Assembly: GCA_945878375.1 (NCBI GenBank)
Contig: CAMDWG010000001.1
Span: 124,001-188,000 of the forward strand
Direction: 5' to 3'
Length of the DNA: 64,000 nucleotides
DNA from: Roseomonas mucosa
GTDB taxonomy: Bacteria; Pseudomonadota; Alphaproteobacteria; Acetobacterales; Acetobacteraceae
Below are positions 20,098 through 29,681 of the stretch, piece by piece. Position 1 is the first letter of the stretch. Every line of letters starts with the position of its first letter. The notes below the pieces were generated by a model, which saw nothing but the letters and a program-made list of their open reading frames with translations, was not told where the DNA came from and made no database searches. A program made the position numbers and the translations under genes.

Positions 20098-21023
20098 CCC
20101 CACCGGACGTCCACAGCGCCCCGCAGGGCTGGCGCGCGCAGCTTCTGACCGACACGCCGAGATCCCGGCGGCAGGCGAAGCTTGGCCAGCTCTATCGCGG
20201 CTGGCTGCAATTCAAGCGCAACCGGCTGGCGGTGCTGGGGCTGGCGATCGTGCTGGCGCTGGTGCTGGCGGCGGCCTTCGCGCCCTGGATCGCGACGCAT
20301 GATCCCTATGAGCAGAACCTGGCGCAGCGGCTGCTGCCGCCGGGCAGCGCGGGGCATTGGCTCGGCACCGACGAATTCGGCCGCGACATCTTCTCCCGCC
20401 TCGTCTACGGGGCGCGGATCACGCTCTATATCGTCGTGCTGGTGGCGCTGATCGCCGCCCCCATCGGCCTGATCGTCGGCACGGCGGCGGGCTATCTCGG
20501 CGGCTGGGTCGATGCGGCGCTGATGCGCGTGACCGATGTGTTCCTGGCCTTCCCCAGCCTGATCCTGGCGCTGGCCTTCGTCGCGGCACTCGGCCCGGGG
20601 ATCGAGAATGCGGTGATCGCCATCGCGCTGACGTCCTGGCCACCATACGCCCGCATCGCGCGGGCCGAGACGCTGACCATCCGCAACAGCGATTTCATCG
20701 CGGTCGCGCGCATCCAGGGCGCGGGGACGGGGCGCATCCTGTTCCGGCATGTGATGCCGCTATGTGTGTCCTCGCTGACCGTGCGCGTGACGCTCGACAT
20801 GGCGGGCATCATCCTGACGGCGGCGGGCTTGGGCTTCCTCGGCCTCGGCGCGCAGCCACCGATGGCAGAATGGGGGGCGATGGTGTCCTCCGGCCGGCGC
20901 TACATCCTGGACCAGTGGTGGGTCGCGACGATCCCCGGGCTTGCGATCTTCGTGGTCAGCCTGGCCTTCAACCTGCTCGGCGACGGGCTGCGCGACGTGC
21001 TTGACCCCAGGCAGAAGAAATGA
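20094..21023 (+). CDS. ABC transporter permease (DppC type)
   Basis: GTDEFGRDIFSRLVYGARITL, VARIQGAGTGRILFRHVMP. Confidence 0.93.
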   Translation: MTPPDVHSAPQGWRAQLLTDTPRSRRQAKLGQLYRGWLQFKRNRLAVLGLAIVLALVLAAAFAPWIATHDPYEQNLAQRLLPPGSAGHWLGTDEFGRDIFSRLVYGARITLYIVVLVALIAAPIGLIVGTAAGYLGGWVDAALMRVTDVFLAFPSLILALAFVAALGPGIENAVIAIALTSWPPYARIARAETLTIRNSDFIAVARIQGAGTGRILFRHVMPLCVSSLTVRVTLDMAGIILTAAGLGFLGLGAQPPMAEWGAMVSSGRRYILDQWWVATIPGLAIFVVSLAFNLLGDGLRDVLDPRQKK

Positions 21024-21856
21024 CCCCTCTGCTGGAAGTCGAGGACCTGCGGGTCACCTTTGCCACGCCCACCGGCCCCTTCCGCGCCGTGCGCGGCGTG
21101 TCCTTCGCGCTGGGGCGTGAGCGGCTCGGCATCGTCGGCGAAAGCGGCTCGGGCAAGTCGCTGACGGGCCGCGCCATCATGCGCCTGCTGCCGCCGAGCG
21201 CGCGGCTGGAGGCGCGGAAGCTGGCCTTCGACGGCACGGACCTGCTGGCCGCATCCCCGCGCGCGCTCCGTGGTATCCGTGGCGCGCGCATCTCGCTGGT
21301 GCTGCAGGATCCGAAATACTCGCTGAACCCCGTGATGACCGTCGGCGACCAGATCGCGGAAGCAGCCCGCATCCATGGCGGCGTCACCGCCAGGGAGGCG
21401 CGGCGCAAGACGCTCGAGATGCTGGAAGCCGTCCGCATCCGCGATCCGGAACGCGTCATGCGGCTGTATCCGCATGAGGTCTCTGGCGGGATGGGCCAGC
21501 GCATCATGATCGCGATGATGCTGGTGCCGGAACCCGACCTGCTCATCGCGGACGAACCCACCAGCGCGCTGGATGTCACGGTGCAGATGCAGGTGCTGGC
21601 GATCCTGGACGATCTGGTGGCGAAGCGCGGCATGGGGCTGATCTTCATCAGCCACGACCTCGACCTCGTCGCATCCTTCTGCGACCGGGTGCTGGTGATG
21701 TACGCGGGAAGGGTGGTGGAGGAACGCGCCGCGCGCGACCTGGCCAATGCGACGCATCCCTACACCCGCGGCTTGCTCCGCAGCCTGCCCCGCATCGACG
21801 AGACACGCGCGGAACTGCCGACGCTGCAGCGCGACCCGTCCTGGCTGGAGGGCTGA
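21020..21856 (+). CDS. ABC transporter ATP-binding protein (DppD type)
   Basis: Walker A GESGSGKS, signature VSGGMGQRIMIAMML, Walker B LLIADEPTSALD. Confidence 0.95.
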   Translation: MTPLLEVEDLRVTFATPTGPFRAVRGVSFALGRERLGIVGESGSGKSLTGRAIMRLLPPSARLEARKLAFDGTDLLAASPRALRGIRGARISLVLQDPKYSLNPVMTVGDQIAEAARIHGGVTAREARRKTLEMLEAVRIRDPERVMRLYPHEVSGGMGQRIMIAMMLVPEPDLLIADEPTSALDVTVQMQVLAILDDLVAKRGMGLIFISHDLDLVASFCDRVLVMYAGRVVEERAARDLANATHPYTRGLLRSLPRIDETRAELPTLQRDPSWLEG

Positions 21857-21859
21857 GGC

Positions 21860-22633
21860 ATGATCTCGGTCCGCGACCTTGTCGTCAGCTTCGGGAAGGG
21901 CCGCGATGCGGTGCAGGCCGTGCGCGGCGTGTCCTTCGATGTCGCGCAGGGCGAGAGCTTCGGCGTGGTCGGCGAAAGCGGCAGCGGCAAATCCACCGTG
22001 CTGCGGGCACTGGCGGGGCTCAACCGCGACTGGACCGGCAGCGCCACCATCGCCGGGCTCGATGTCGCCGGGCAGGATCGGCGGCTGACGCGCATCGCGC
22101 AGATGGTCTTCCAGGACCCCTACGCGTCGCTCCATCCCCGCCACACCGTCGATCGCGCGCTGTCCGAACCGCTCGAGATCCACGGCATCGGCGATATCTC
22201 CGCGCGGGTCGAGAAGGTGCTGGCCGATGTCGGGCTGGGGCCGGCCTTCCGCTTCCGCTACCCGAACCAGCTCTCCGGCGGCCAGCGCCAGCGCGTCGCG
22301 ATCGCGCGGGCGCTGATGCTGGAGCCGAAGGTGCTGCTGCTGGATGAGCCGACCTCGGCGCTGGATGTCAGCGTGCAGGCCGAGATCCTGAACCTGCTGC
22401 GACGGCTGCGTGCCGCGCAGGGTCTGACGATGATCCTGGTCAGCCACAACCTGGCCGTTGTCGCGCATATGTGCGACCGGCTGGCGGTGATGAATCGCGG
22501 CGTGGTGGTCGAGGAGATGGATGTCGCAACCCTGCGCCAGGAGAACCCGCGCGAGGCCTATACGCGGCAGCTTCTGCTGGCCTCGAAGGGCTACGACCGG
22601 GAAGCGGCCCTACGGATGGTCACCTACGACTAA
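21860..22633 (+). CDS. ABC transporter ATP-binding protein (DppF type)
   Basis: GESGSGKST, LSGGQRQRVAIARAL, LLLDEPTSALD. Confidence 0.95.
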   Translation: MISVRDLVVSFGKGRDAVQAVRGVSFDVAQGESFGVVGESGSGKSTVLRALAGLNRDWTGSATIAGLDVAGQDRRLTRIAQMVFQDPYASLHPRHTVDRALSEPLEIHGIGDISARVEKVLADVGLGPAFRFRYPNQLSGGQRQRVAIARALMLEPKVLLLDEPTSALDVSVQAEILNLLRRLRAAQGLTMILVSHNLAVVAHMCDRLAVMNRGVVVEEMDVATLRQENPREAYTRQLLLASKGYDREAALRMVTYD

Positions 22634-23403
22634 GGCAGCGCCGGCCTGGCGCCGGGCGCCTCGAGCGCGGCGGGTTCCTCATCCTTCAGCGCGACGCCTG
22701 TCGTGCCGATCCGCCGCGCGGCGGCGACCAGCCACAGCAGCTTGCGCGCCGCCTCCGCCGTGCCGAGGCCGCCGGGGCGGATATTGCTGATGCAGTTGCG
22801 CTCCGCATCGCTGCGGCCGCGCCGCGGCGCCCAGGTCAGGTAGATGCCCAAGCTGTCGAGCGCGCTGAGCCCTGGCCGTTCCCCGATCAGCACCGCGACC
22901 GCAGCAGCGCCCAGCGCCTCCGCGATGTCGTCGCCGAGCGCGACGCGGGCTTCGCGCGCGATCACCACCGGCGCGACATCCCAGCCCGCCCCGCGCAACC
23001 CCGGCAGCAGCGCCGCGACCAGCGCGGGCGCCTGCGCCTGCACGCCGGTTGCGCAGAGGCCATCGGCCAGCACGATGGCGAAGCTGCCGGGATGCGGCGC
23101 CGCCGCCAGCCTGTCGCGATCTTCCGCACGCAGCCGCCGGCCGAGATCGGGGCGCAGCAGATAGTCGCGCCGATCCGCCGCCGCGCTCGTGGCGCGCGCC
23201 GTCGCGACGCCGAGGGGGGCCAGCGCGGACTCCAGCGCCGCGGCATCCAGCGCGGACCAGACGGCGTCGCGCGCGCGCGCATGCGCTTCCACGAAATCGA
23301 GATGCGCCGCCGTCGGCTGCGCGTTGCCTGCACGTCCGAGTCCGACCCGCGCGGCGGTGAAGCGCCGCAGGTCCGACCAGGCGAGCGCCGGTGGCTCCGT
23401 CAT
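22630..23403 (-). CDS. eutC: ethanolamine ammonia-lyase small subunit
   Basis: TAARVGLGRAGNAQPTAAHLDFVEAHARARDAVW, RDYLLRPDLGRRL, ERNCISNIRPGGL. Confidence 0.95.
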   Translation of the reverse strand: MTEPPALAWSDLRRFTAARVGLGRAGNAQPTAAHLDFVEAHARARDAVWSALDAAALESALAPLGVATARATSAAADRRDYLLRPDLGRRLRAEDRDRLAAAPHPGSFAIVLADGLCATGVQAQAPALVAALLPGLRGAGWDVAPVVIAREARVALGDDIAEALGAAAVAVLIGERPGLSALDSLGIYLTWAPRRGRSDAERNCISNIRPGGLGTAEAARKLLWLVAAARRIGTTGVALKDEEPAALEAPGARPALP

Positions 23404-24788
23404 GAGAGCACCGGGGCCATGGCGACGGGCAGCATCTCCGGCGTCGCGGTCGCGATGCCCATCCGCGCGAGCCAGGCCGCGAATTCCGGCGCTGGCCGCT
23501 TGCCCAGCGCCGCGCGCGCATAGAGCCCGTCATGGAAGGATGTGGATTGGTAGGCTAGCATCACGTCATCCGCGCCCGGCACGCCCATCACATAGTTCAC
23601 GCCCGCGACGCCGAGCAGCGTCAGCAGCGCGTCCATGTCGTCCTGGTCGGCTTCCGCATGGTTCGTGTAGCAAACATCCACCCCCATCGGCAGGCCGAGC
23701 AGCTTACCGCAGAAATGATCCTCAAGCCCCGCGCGCATGATCTGCTTGCCGTCGAACAGGTATTCAGGGCCGATGAAGCCGACGACAGAATTCACCAGCA
23801 GGGGCGCGAAATCCCGCGCCACGGCATAGGCGCGGGCTTCCAGCGTCTGCTGGTCGCAGCCGTGATGCGCGTCGGCAGATAGCGCGCTGCCCTGGCCGGT
23901 CTCGAAATACATCACGTTGTCGCCGATGGTCCCGCGCTTCAGCGCCAGCGCCGCATCATGCGCTTCGCGCAACAGGGAGAGCGAGACGCCGAAGCCGCGA
24001 TTGGCGCCCTCCGTCCCGCCGATCGACTGGAACACCAGATCCACCGGTGCGCCACGCTCGATGGTCATCAGCGTCGTCGTCACATGCGCCAGCACGCAGG
24101 ACTGCGTCGGGATGGCGAAGCGGTCCCGCAGCGCGTCGAGCAGGCCGAGCAGGCGCAGCAGGCTGTCCACATTGTCGGTGGCCGGATTGATGCCGATCAC
24201 CGCATCGCCGGCGCCGAGCAGCAGCCCATCCAGGATCTGCGCCGCGATGCTCTTCGGGTCGTCCACCGGGTCGTTGGGTTGCAGCCGGATGCCGAGCGTC
24301 CCCGGCAGGCCGAGCGTGTTGCGGAAGCGCGTGACGACGCGGCACTTCGCCGCAATCGCGACGAGGTCCTGCAACCGACAGATCTTGCTGACCGCCGCGA
24401 CCATTTCCGGCGTCAGCCCGGGCGCCAGCGCGCCCAGCGCCGCCGTATCGGCCTGCGCCAGCAGCCAGTCACGGAAGCCGCCGACGGTCAGCTGGGCCAC
24501 GGGCGCGAAGGCCGCCGAATCGTGGCGGTCGATGATCAGCCGCGTGACCTCATCGGCCTCATAGGGGATCACCGCCTCGCTCAGGAAATGCTTGAGCGGC
24601 AGATCCGCCAGGGCGCGCTGCGCCGCGACCCGCTCCGCCGCGCTTGTGGCCGCGACGCCGGCCAGCGCATCGCCCGAGCGCGCCGGCGACGCCCGCGCCA
24701 GCAGCGTGCGGAGGTCTCCAAAAACATGGCGGGTGCCGCCAATGGTGTGCGCGAAGCCCAATGGCCGTCCCCCTGGACCGTTGATCAC
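23400..24788 (-). CDS. eutB: ethanolamine ammonia-lyase large subunit
   Basis: FRNTLGLPGTLGIRLQPNDPVDDPKSI, IGFIGPEYLFDGKQIMRAGLEDHFCGKLLGLPMGVDVCYTNHAEADQDDMD. Confidence 0.96.
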   Translation of the reverse strand: MINGPGGRPLGFAHTIGGTRHVFGDLRTLLARASPARSGDALAGVAATSAAERVAAQRALADLPLKHFLSEAVIPYEADEVTRLIIDRHDSAAFAPVAQLTVGGFRDWLLAQADTAALGALAPGLTPEMVAAVSKICRLQDLVAIAAKCRVVTRFRNTLGLPGTLGIRLQPNDPVDDPKSIAAQILDGLLLGAGDAVIGINPATDNVDSLLRLLGLLDALRDRFAIPTQSCVLAHVTTTLMTIERGAPVDLVFQSIGGTEGANRGFGVSLSLLREAHDAALALKRGTIGDNVMYFETGQGSALSADAHHGCDQQTLEARAYAVARDFAPLLVNSVVGFIGPEYLFDGKQIMRAGLEDHFCGKLLGLPMGVDVCYTNHAEADQDDMDALLTLLGVAGVNYVMGVPGADDVMLAYQSTSFHDGLYARAALGKRPAPEFAAWLARMGIATATPEMLPVAMAPVLS

Positions 24789-24833
24789 ATGGCATTGCCG
24801 CGCCGCGCTTCCCAGCCCCGCAGGGCCGCCGCT

Positions 24834-25706
24834 TCAGGTCGCGATCTCGATCAGCACCGGCACGTGGTCCGATGCCTTCTCCCACCCGCGTGCATCCTTC
24901 AGCACGGCATGGCTCCTGAGCCCACCCACCAGGTCCGGCGAGACCCAGACATGGTCGAGCCGCCGCCCGCGATCGGAGGCGCGCCAATCTGCCGCGCGAT
25001 AGGACCACCACGTATAGAGCTTCTGGTCCGCGGGAACGAAGTGGCGCAGCGCGTCGTGCCAGCCGCCCGCCTGCATCATGCCGCCCAGCGCAGCCGTCTC
25101 GACGGGCGTATGGGAGACGACGTCGAGCAGTTGCTTGTGGCTCCAGACATCATGTTCCAGCGGCGCGATGTTCAGGTCGCCCACCAGCACCGCGCGCCGG
25201 AACCCACCAGCCGCATGGCGCCGCGCCGACCAGGCGGTGGCTTCGGCGACGAAATCCAGCTTGTGGGCGAATTTCGGATTGGCCTCGCGGTCGGCGATGT
25301 CGCCGCCCGCGGGGATGTAGAAATCATGCAGTTCGACGGCACCGCCCGGCGCGTCGATCTCGGCCGCGATGTGCCGGCAATCGCCTTTGCCGCACCAATC
25401 GGGGTCCTGGCCATCACGAAGGCTGAACGGCAGCTTCGAGAGGATGGCGACGCCATTGTAGCCCTTCATCCCGCGCACCGCGCGATGGGCGAAGCCGAGG
25501 GCGGCGATGCCTTCGTGCGGGAAGTGCTCGTCGGGGCACTTCGTCTCCTGCAGGCAGATCACGTCGGGCGCCAGCGCGGCGACGAGATCGGCCAGCAGCG
25601 GCAGCCGCAGCCGGACGGAGTTGATGTTCCACGTCACGATCCGCAGCGGCTTCGCGCCGGCGATGATCGCCGGTGCGGGCTGCTGCGTCTTCGGCTTGGC
25701 CGCCAC
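24834..25706 (-). CDS. xth: exodeoxyribonuclease III family protein
   Basis: LRIVTWNINSVRLRLP, ICLQETKCPDEHFP, RRLDHVWVSPDL. Confidence 0.93.
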   Translation of the reverse strand: MAAKPKTQQPAPAIIAGAKPLRIVTWNINSVRLRLPLLADLVAALAPDVICLQETKCPDEHFPHEGIAALGFAHRAVRGMKGYNGVAILSKLPFSLRDGQDPDWCGKGDCRHIAAEIDAPGGAVELHDFYIPAGGDIADREANPKFAHKLDFVAEATAWSARRHAAGGFRRAVLVGDLNIAPLEHDVWSHKQLLDVVSHTPVETAALGGMMQAGGWHDALRHFVPADQKLYTWWSYRAADWRASDRGRRLDHVWVSPDLVGGLRSHAVLKDARGWEKASDHVPVLIEIAT

Positions 25707-25714
25707 GGGTGGGA

Positions 25715-26401
25715 TCAGACGATCTTGGTGCGGATCTCGCCCACGCCCTCGACGAAGCCTTCGAGGACATCGCCCTTGACCACCGCCGCTACATTCTCCG
25801 GCGTGCCGGTCATGATCAGGTCGCCTGGCTCCAGCCGCACGAGGCTGGAGAGGTTCGCGATCACCTCGGGCACCGACCAGATCAGCTTGGACAGGTCCGA
25901 TGTCTGGCGGACGACGCCGTTCACCTTCAGCTCAATCTTGCCCTTGGAGCCGTCATAGGACCCGTCATGCTTGACCAGCAGGCCCATCGGCGCGGAATGG
26001 TCGAAGCCCTTGCCCATGTCCCAGGGGCGGCCGGTCTTCTTCGCTTCGTTCTGCAGGTCGCGGCGCGTCATATCGAGGCCGGCGCACCAGCCCCACACAT
26101 GCTTCAGCGCATCCGCCTGGGCGATGTCCGAGCCGCCGGTGCCGATGGCAACCACCAGCTCCATCTCATGGTGCAGGTTCTTGCTGGCGACGGGATAGGG
26201 CATGTCGGCGCCGTCGATCACGACGCTGTCGGCCGGCTTCGCGAAGTAGAAGGGCGGCTCGCGCGTCGGGTCGGAGCCCATCTCGATCGCGTGTTCGGCG
26301 TAGTTGCGGCCGACGCAGAAGATGCGGCGCACCGGAAACTTGCCGCCGCCCTTGACGGGCAGGTAGGCCACCTCGGGCGGCGCAATGACGAATTCGGACA
26401 T
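25715..26401 (-). CDS. fumarylacetoacetate hydrolase family protein
   Basis: [48 protein letters not shown]. Confidence 0.93.
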   Translation of the reverse strand: MSEFVIAPPEVAYLPVKGGGKFPVRRIFCVGRNYAEHAIEMGSDPTREPPFYFAKPADSVVIDGADMPYPVASKNLHHEMELVVAIGTGGSDIAQADALKHVWGWCAGLDMTRRDLQNEAKKTGRPWDMGKGFDHSAPMGLLVKHDGSYDGSKGKIELKVNGVVRQTSDLSKLIWSVPEVIANLSSLVRLEPGDLIMTGTPENVAAVVKGDVLEGFVEGVGEIRTKIV

Positions 26402-26522
26402 GAGCGGGTTCCCCAAGCTGGAAGCCCTGTCGTCATACCCCGTGGATAGGCCCGCGCAAGATCGTGACCTGGACTTTCCGCCCCGGCAGTCTCTTGCGCT
26501 GGGCGAAAAAGCGCAGAGGCAC

Positions 26523-26556
26523 AAAAAACGCCCGGCCAGGGGGGATGACCGGGCGC
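26523..26556 (-). terminator. rho-independent terminator, possibly bidirectional
   Basis: Minus strand GCGCCCGGTC-atcccccct-GGCCGGGCGTTTTTT. Confidence 0.8.
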
Positions 26557-26762
26557 TACTTTTGATTTTCCGATCGGAATGGTCGGGCGAGCCGGCAGGG
26601 GAACCGGATCGCTCATCGGCGATAGTCGGCCGACAGGGTGAAGCTTAGCGCCTTCGCCATCGCGGATGCAAAAGGCGAATGCGTATGGGGCTCGGATTTC
26701 CGGAATTCGCCGGAATGATCGCGGTCAGTTGAAAGAAATCGCCTCTCCGCGAGCGAAATGTC

Positions 26763-27569
26763 TCACGCCGCGACAAGTTGGGGCGATGATGCGCCGTTGC
26801 GGCGCGCGGACCATGCGGCCGCGGCGGTCCCGAAGGCCTCGAACAGGGCGCGGCTCAGCGCGTCGGTTTCCCAGTCATATTCCGGGTGCCATTGCACGCC
26901 GAGCACGAATCCCGGCGCGTCCGGCAGGCGCACCGCCTCGATCGTGCCGTCGGGCGCCCAGGCTTCCGCCACCAGTCGCGGGGCGAGCTTCTGGATCCCC
27001 TGGTTGTGGAGCGAATTCACCGCCACCGCCTCGGCCCGCCAGGGCAGCGCGGCGGCGCCCCAGATGCGGGCCAGCATGCCATCGGCCGCCACGCGCACCG
27101 CATGCGCCTTGCCGATCCGCACCTTCGGCAGTTTCTGATCGGTCGGCGTCGAGTGGTCCATCCGCCCCGGCAGGTCCTGGATCCGCTGGTCGAGCGAGCC
27201 ACCGAGGGCGACGTTCAACTCCTGGAATCCCCGGCAGATCGCCAGAACCGGCAGCCCCGCCGCGATGGCGGCGCGGATCAGCGGCAGGGTGGTCGCGTCG
27301 CGCTGCGGGTCCTCCGGCGTGCCTTCGGCATGGGCGGGGCCGTCATAATGGTCGGGATGCACATTGGATCGGCTACCGGTGAGGATCAGCCCATCCAGCC
27401 GGGGCAGGATATCCGCCGCCAGATCCGCACCGGCCGCCGGCAGCAGCACGGGCACGCCGCCCACCGGGCCAAGCGTGACGCGGACATAGCTGTCGGACGC
27501 CGCGTGGTTCGGCGTGGCGAACAGCCCGAAGGCCTTGTTGCAGCAGGAAATGCCGACCAATGCGCGCAT
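26763..27569 (-). CDS. gamma-glutamyl-gamma-aminobutyrate hydrolase family (class I GATase-like)
   Basis: DGLILTGSRSNVHPDHY, PVLAICRGFQELNVALGGSL, GVQWHPEYDW. Confidence 0.9.
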   Translation of the reverse strand: MRALVGISCCNKAFGLFATPNHAASDSYVRVTLGPVGGVPVLLPAAGADLAADILPRLDGLILTGSRSNVHPDHYDGPAHAEGTPEDPQRDATTLPLIRAAIAAGLPVLAICRGFQELNVALGGSLDQRIQDLPGRMDHSTPTDQKLPKVRIGKAHAVRVAADGMLARIWGAAALPWRAEAVAVNSLHNQGIQKLAPRLVAEAWAPDGTIEAVRLPDAPGFVLGVQWHPEYDWETDALSRALFEAFGTAAAAWSARRNGASSPQLVAA

Positions 27570-27702
27570 GGGTACCACTCTCATGCGATCATGTGGCAGG
27601 ATCAAGACACTGCATGGGGGATTTGCGCGGTGCCGGGGGCATGGCTGACAAGCCGTGGGGGCTCATCGCACCATGCGGCGGCTTCGGCAGGGGAAAACGG
27701 GA

Positions 27703-28686
27703 ATGATCGCACGTCGGCGGATCTTGCAGGGCGCGGTGGCTGGCGCGGGGCTCGGGGCCCTGCCGGGCGCGGCCTTGGCCCAAGGGGCGGCCGCCTGGCC
27801 GGACCGGCCGATGCGCTGGCTGGTCGGCTATCCGCCGGGCGGCCCGTCCGACACCTTCGCGCGGCTGATCGCGGGGCAGATGGCGCCGCGCCTCGGCCAG
27901 AATGTGGTGGTGGAGAACCGGCCGGGCGGCGGCGCGGTGCTGGCCTCCGAAGCCGTCGCCCGCAGCCCGGCCGATGGCAACACCTGGCTGCATGTCGACA
28001 ACGGCATCCTGACCTACAACCCGGTGCTCTATGCGCGGCTGCCCTATGACCCGGACCGCGACCTGACGGGTGTGGGCTTCATCGGGCTGTTTCCGCTTTA
28101 CGTCGTGGTGCGGCCGGACAGCCCCTGGCAGGATTTCGGCGCGCTGCTCGCGGCGTCTCGCAACCGGGCGCCGACCTATGGCACGCCGGCCGTCGCATCG
28201 CCGCATCACCTGGCGATGGAGTTGCTGAAGCGCCGCAGCGGCTTGGCGGCGGATCATGTGCCCTATCGCGGCGGCCCGGCCGCCATGCAGGACCTGCTCG
28301 CGGGGAATCTGGATGCGGTGATGATCGACACCGCCACCGGCACGCCCTTCATCCGCGACGGCCGCGTGCGCGCCCTGGTCGCGATGACCGAGTCCCGCAC
28401 CCGGCTGGCGCCGAACGTGCCGACGGCGCGGGAACTCGGCCATGATGCCGTCGCCTATGGCTGGCAGGGCATGAGCGTGCCGGCTGCCACCCCCGCCCCG
28501 GTCATCGCGCGGCTGGGTGCCGAGATGCAGCGGGCCATGCAGTCGGACGCCATCGCGCCGCGGTTGCGCGACCTCGACATCGAATACCGCCCCCAGTCGC
28601 CCGCCGAGTTCCAGGCCTTCGTGGCGCGGGAGAATGCGCTGTGGCGGCCGCTGATCCGCGATCTGGGCCTGCGCCTGGATAGCTAA
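27703..28686 (+). CDS. Bug/TctC family tripartite tricarboxylate transporter substrate-binding protein
   Basis: RRRILQGAVAGAGLGALPGAALAQG signal; WPDRPMRWLVGYPPGGPSDTFARLIAGQM...VVVENRPGGG. Confidence 0.93.
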   Translation: MIARRRILQGAVAGAGLGALPGAALAQGAAAWPDRPMRWLVGYPPGGPSDTFARLIAGQMAPRLGQNVVVENRPGGGAVLASEAVARSPADGNTWLHVDNGILTYNPVLYARLPYDPDRDLTGVGFIGLFPLYVVVRPDSPWQDFGALLAASRNRAPTYGTPAVASPHHLAMELLKRRSGLAADHVPYRGGPAAMQDLLAGNLDAVMIDTATGTPFIRDGRVRALVAMTESRTRLAPNVPTARELGHDAVAYGWQGMSVPAATPAPVIARLGAEMQRAMQSDAIAPRLRDLDIEYRPQSPAEFQAFVARENALWRPLIRDLGLRLDS

Positions 28687-28716
28687 ACGGGCAGCGGCGC
28701 CGTCCCAGGACCGGTA

Positions 28717-28749
28717 CCCCCACAAAGCCGAGCCACGGCTTTGTGGGGG
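28717..28749. terminator. 14-bp perfect hairpin between convergent genes (no U-tract)
   Basis: CCCCCACAAAGCCG-agcca-CGGCTTTGTGGGGG. Confidence 0.55.
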
Positions 28750-28756
28750 GAACACC

Positions 28757-29569
28757 CTACGCCCCGACGTCCTCGAAGAACGCCTCGGCCAGCGCGTTGA
28801 AGGCGGCCGCGCGTTCGAAATGGCCGCTATGCCCGGCGCGGGCGAGTGTGGCGCAGCGCGCGCCGGGAATGGCGGCGGCCATCGCGGCGCCGGGGACATG
28901 CAGCACCACATCCTCCGCCCCCGGCACGAACAGCACCGGGCAGCGCGCCGCCGCGAAGCTGGCGGGTGGGCGGTTCCGCATGGCGTGGATGCCCTTCCGC
29001 ACCGCTTCCCGGTCCAGCCCGGTATTGAGGTTGAAGATGTGGTTATAGAGGTGGTGCAGCGCCGGCTGTTCTTCCGCCATCCGCGCGCCCGCCGCCGGGT
29101 TGATGCCGCGCGCAACCAGGCTCTCGCGCGCCGCCGCGTGGTCGGGCGCGGGCGCGGCACCCGGCAATTGCGTGGGGTCGAGCGTGCCGGTGGTGCCGGC
29201 CAGCACCAGCGCCTTCACCCGGCCGGGCCGCGACAGCGCATATTCCACGCCCGTCCAGCCCCCCATGGACTGCCCGACGAAGCGGATGTCGCCCAGGCCG
29301 AGTTCATCCACCAGCGCCGCGACATCGCCCGCATATTCGTGCGGATCGACACCGCCCGCCGGCGCTGTGGAAGGGAAGAAGCCGCGATGGGAAAAGGCGA
29401 CGCAGGTGTAGCGCGTGGCGAAATACGCCACCTGCTGCCACCACGACATCAGGTTGCCGCCGAGCCCATGCGCGAAGACGATGGCCGGGCCCTGGCCCGT
29501 GACCTCATAGGCGATGCGGCAATCCGGGCGCGCGATGACGCCCGCGCGGCGGGCAGGTGGGGCGAAGCT
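28757..29569 (-). CDS. alpha/beta hydrolase
   Basis: IVFAHGLGGNLMSWWQQ, FVGQSMGGWTGVEYALSRP, GHSGHFE. Confidence 0.9.
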   Translation of the reverse strand, partial: SFAPPARRAGVIARPDCRIAYEVTGQGPAIVFAHGLGGNLMSWWQQVAYFATRYTCVAFSHRGFFPSTAPAGGVDPHEYAGDVAALVDELGLGDIRFVGQSMGGWTGVEYALSRPGRVKALVLAGTTGTLDPTQLPGAAPAPDHAAARESLVARGINPAAGARMAEEQPALHHLYNHIFNLNTGLDREAVRKGIHAMRNRPPASFAAARCPVLFVPGAEDVVLHVPGAAMAAAIPGARCATLARAGHSGHFERAAAFNALAEAFFEDVGA

Positions 29570-29681
29570 CATGCCAGCGTCTCCAATCATATGCGGGGCT
29601 GCCAAGCGGCGTGCCAGGCCAAGCCCCCGCCATGCTTGTCCAATCTGGGGCCAGGATCAAACACGCCCGCGGCGACAGGCG

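Noticed and set aside
26557-26762. Lower-GC intergenic stretch as possible ncRNA or promoter region
   Set aside because: No clear hairpin-plus-T-tract, promoter pair or conserved motif beyond the terminator at 26523
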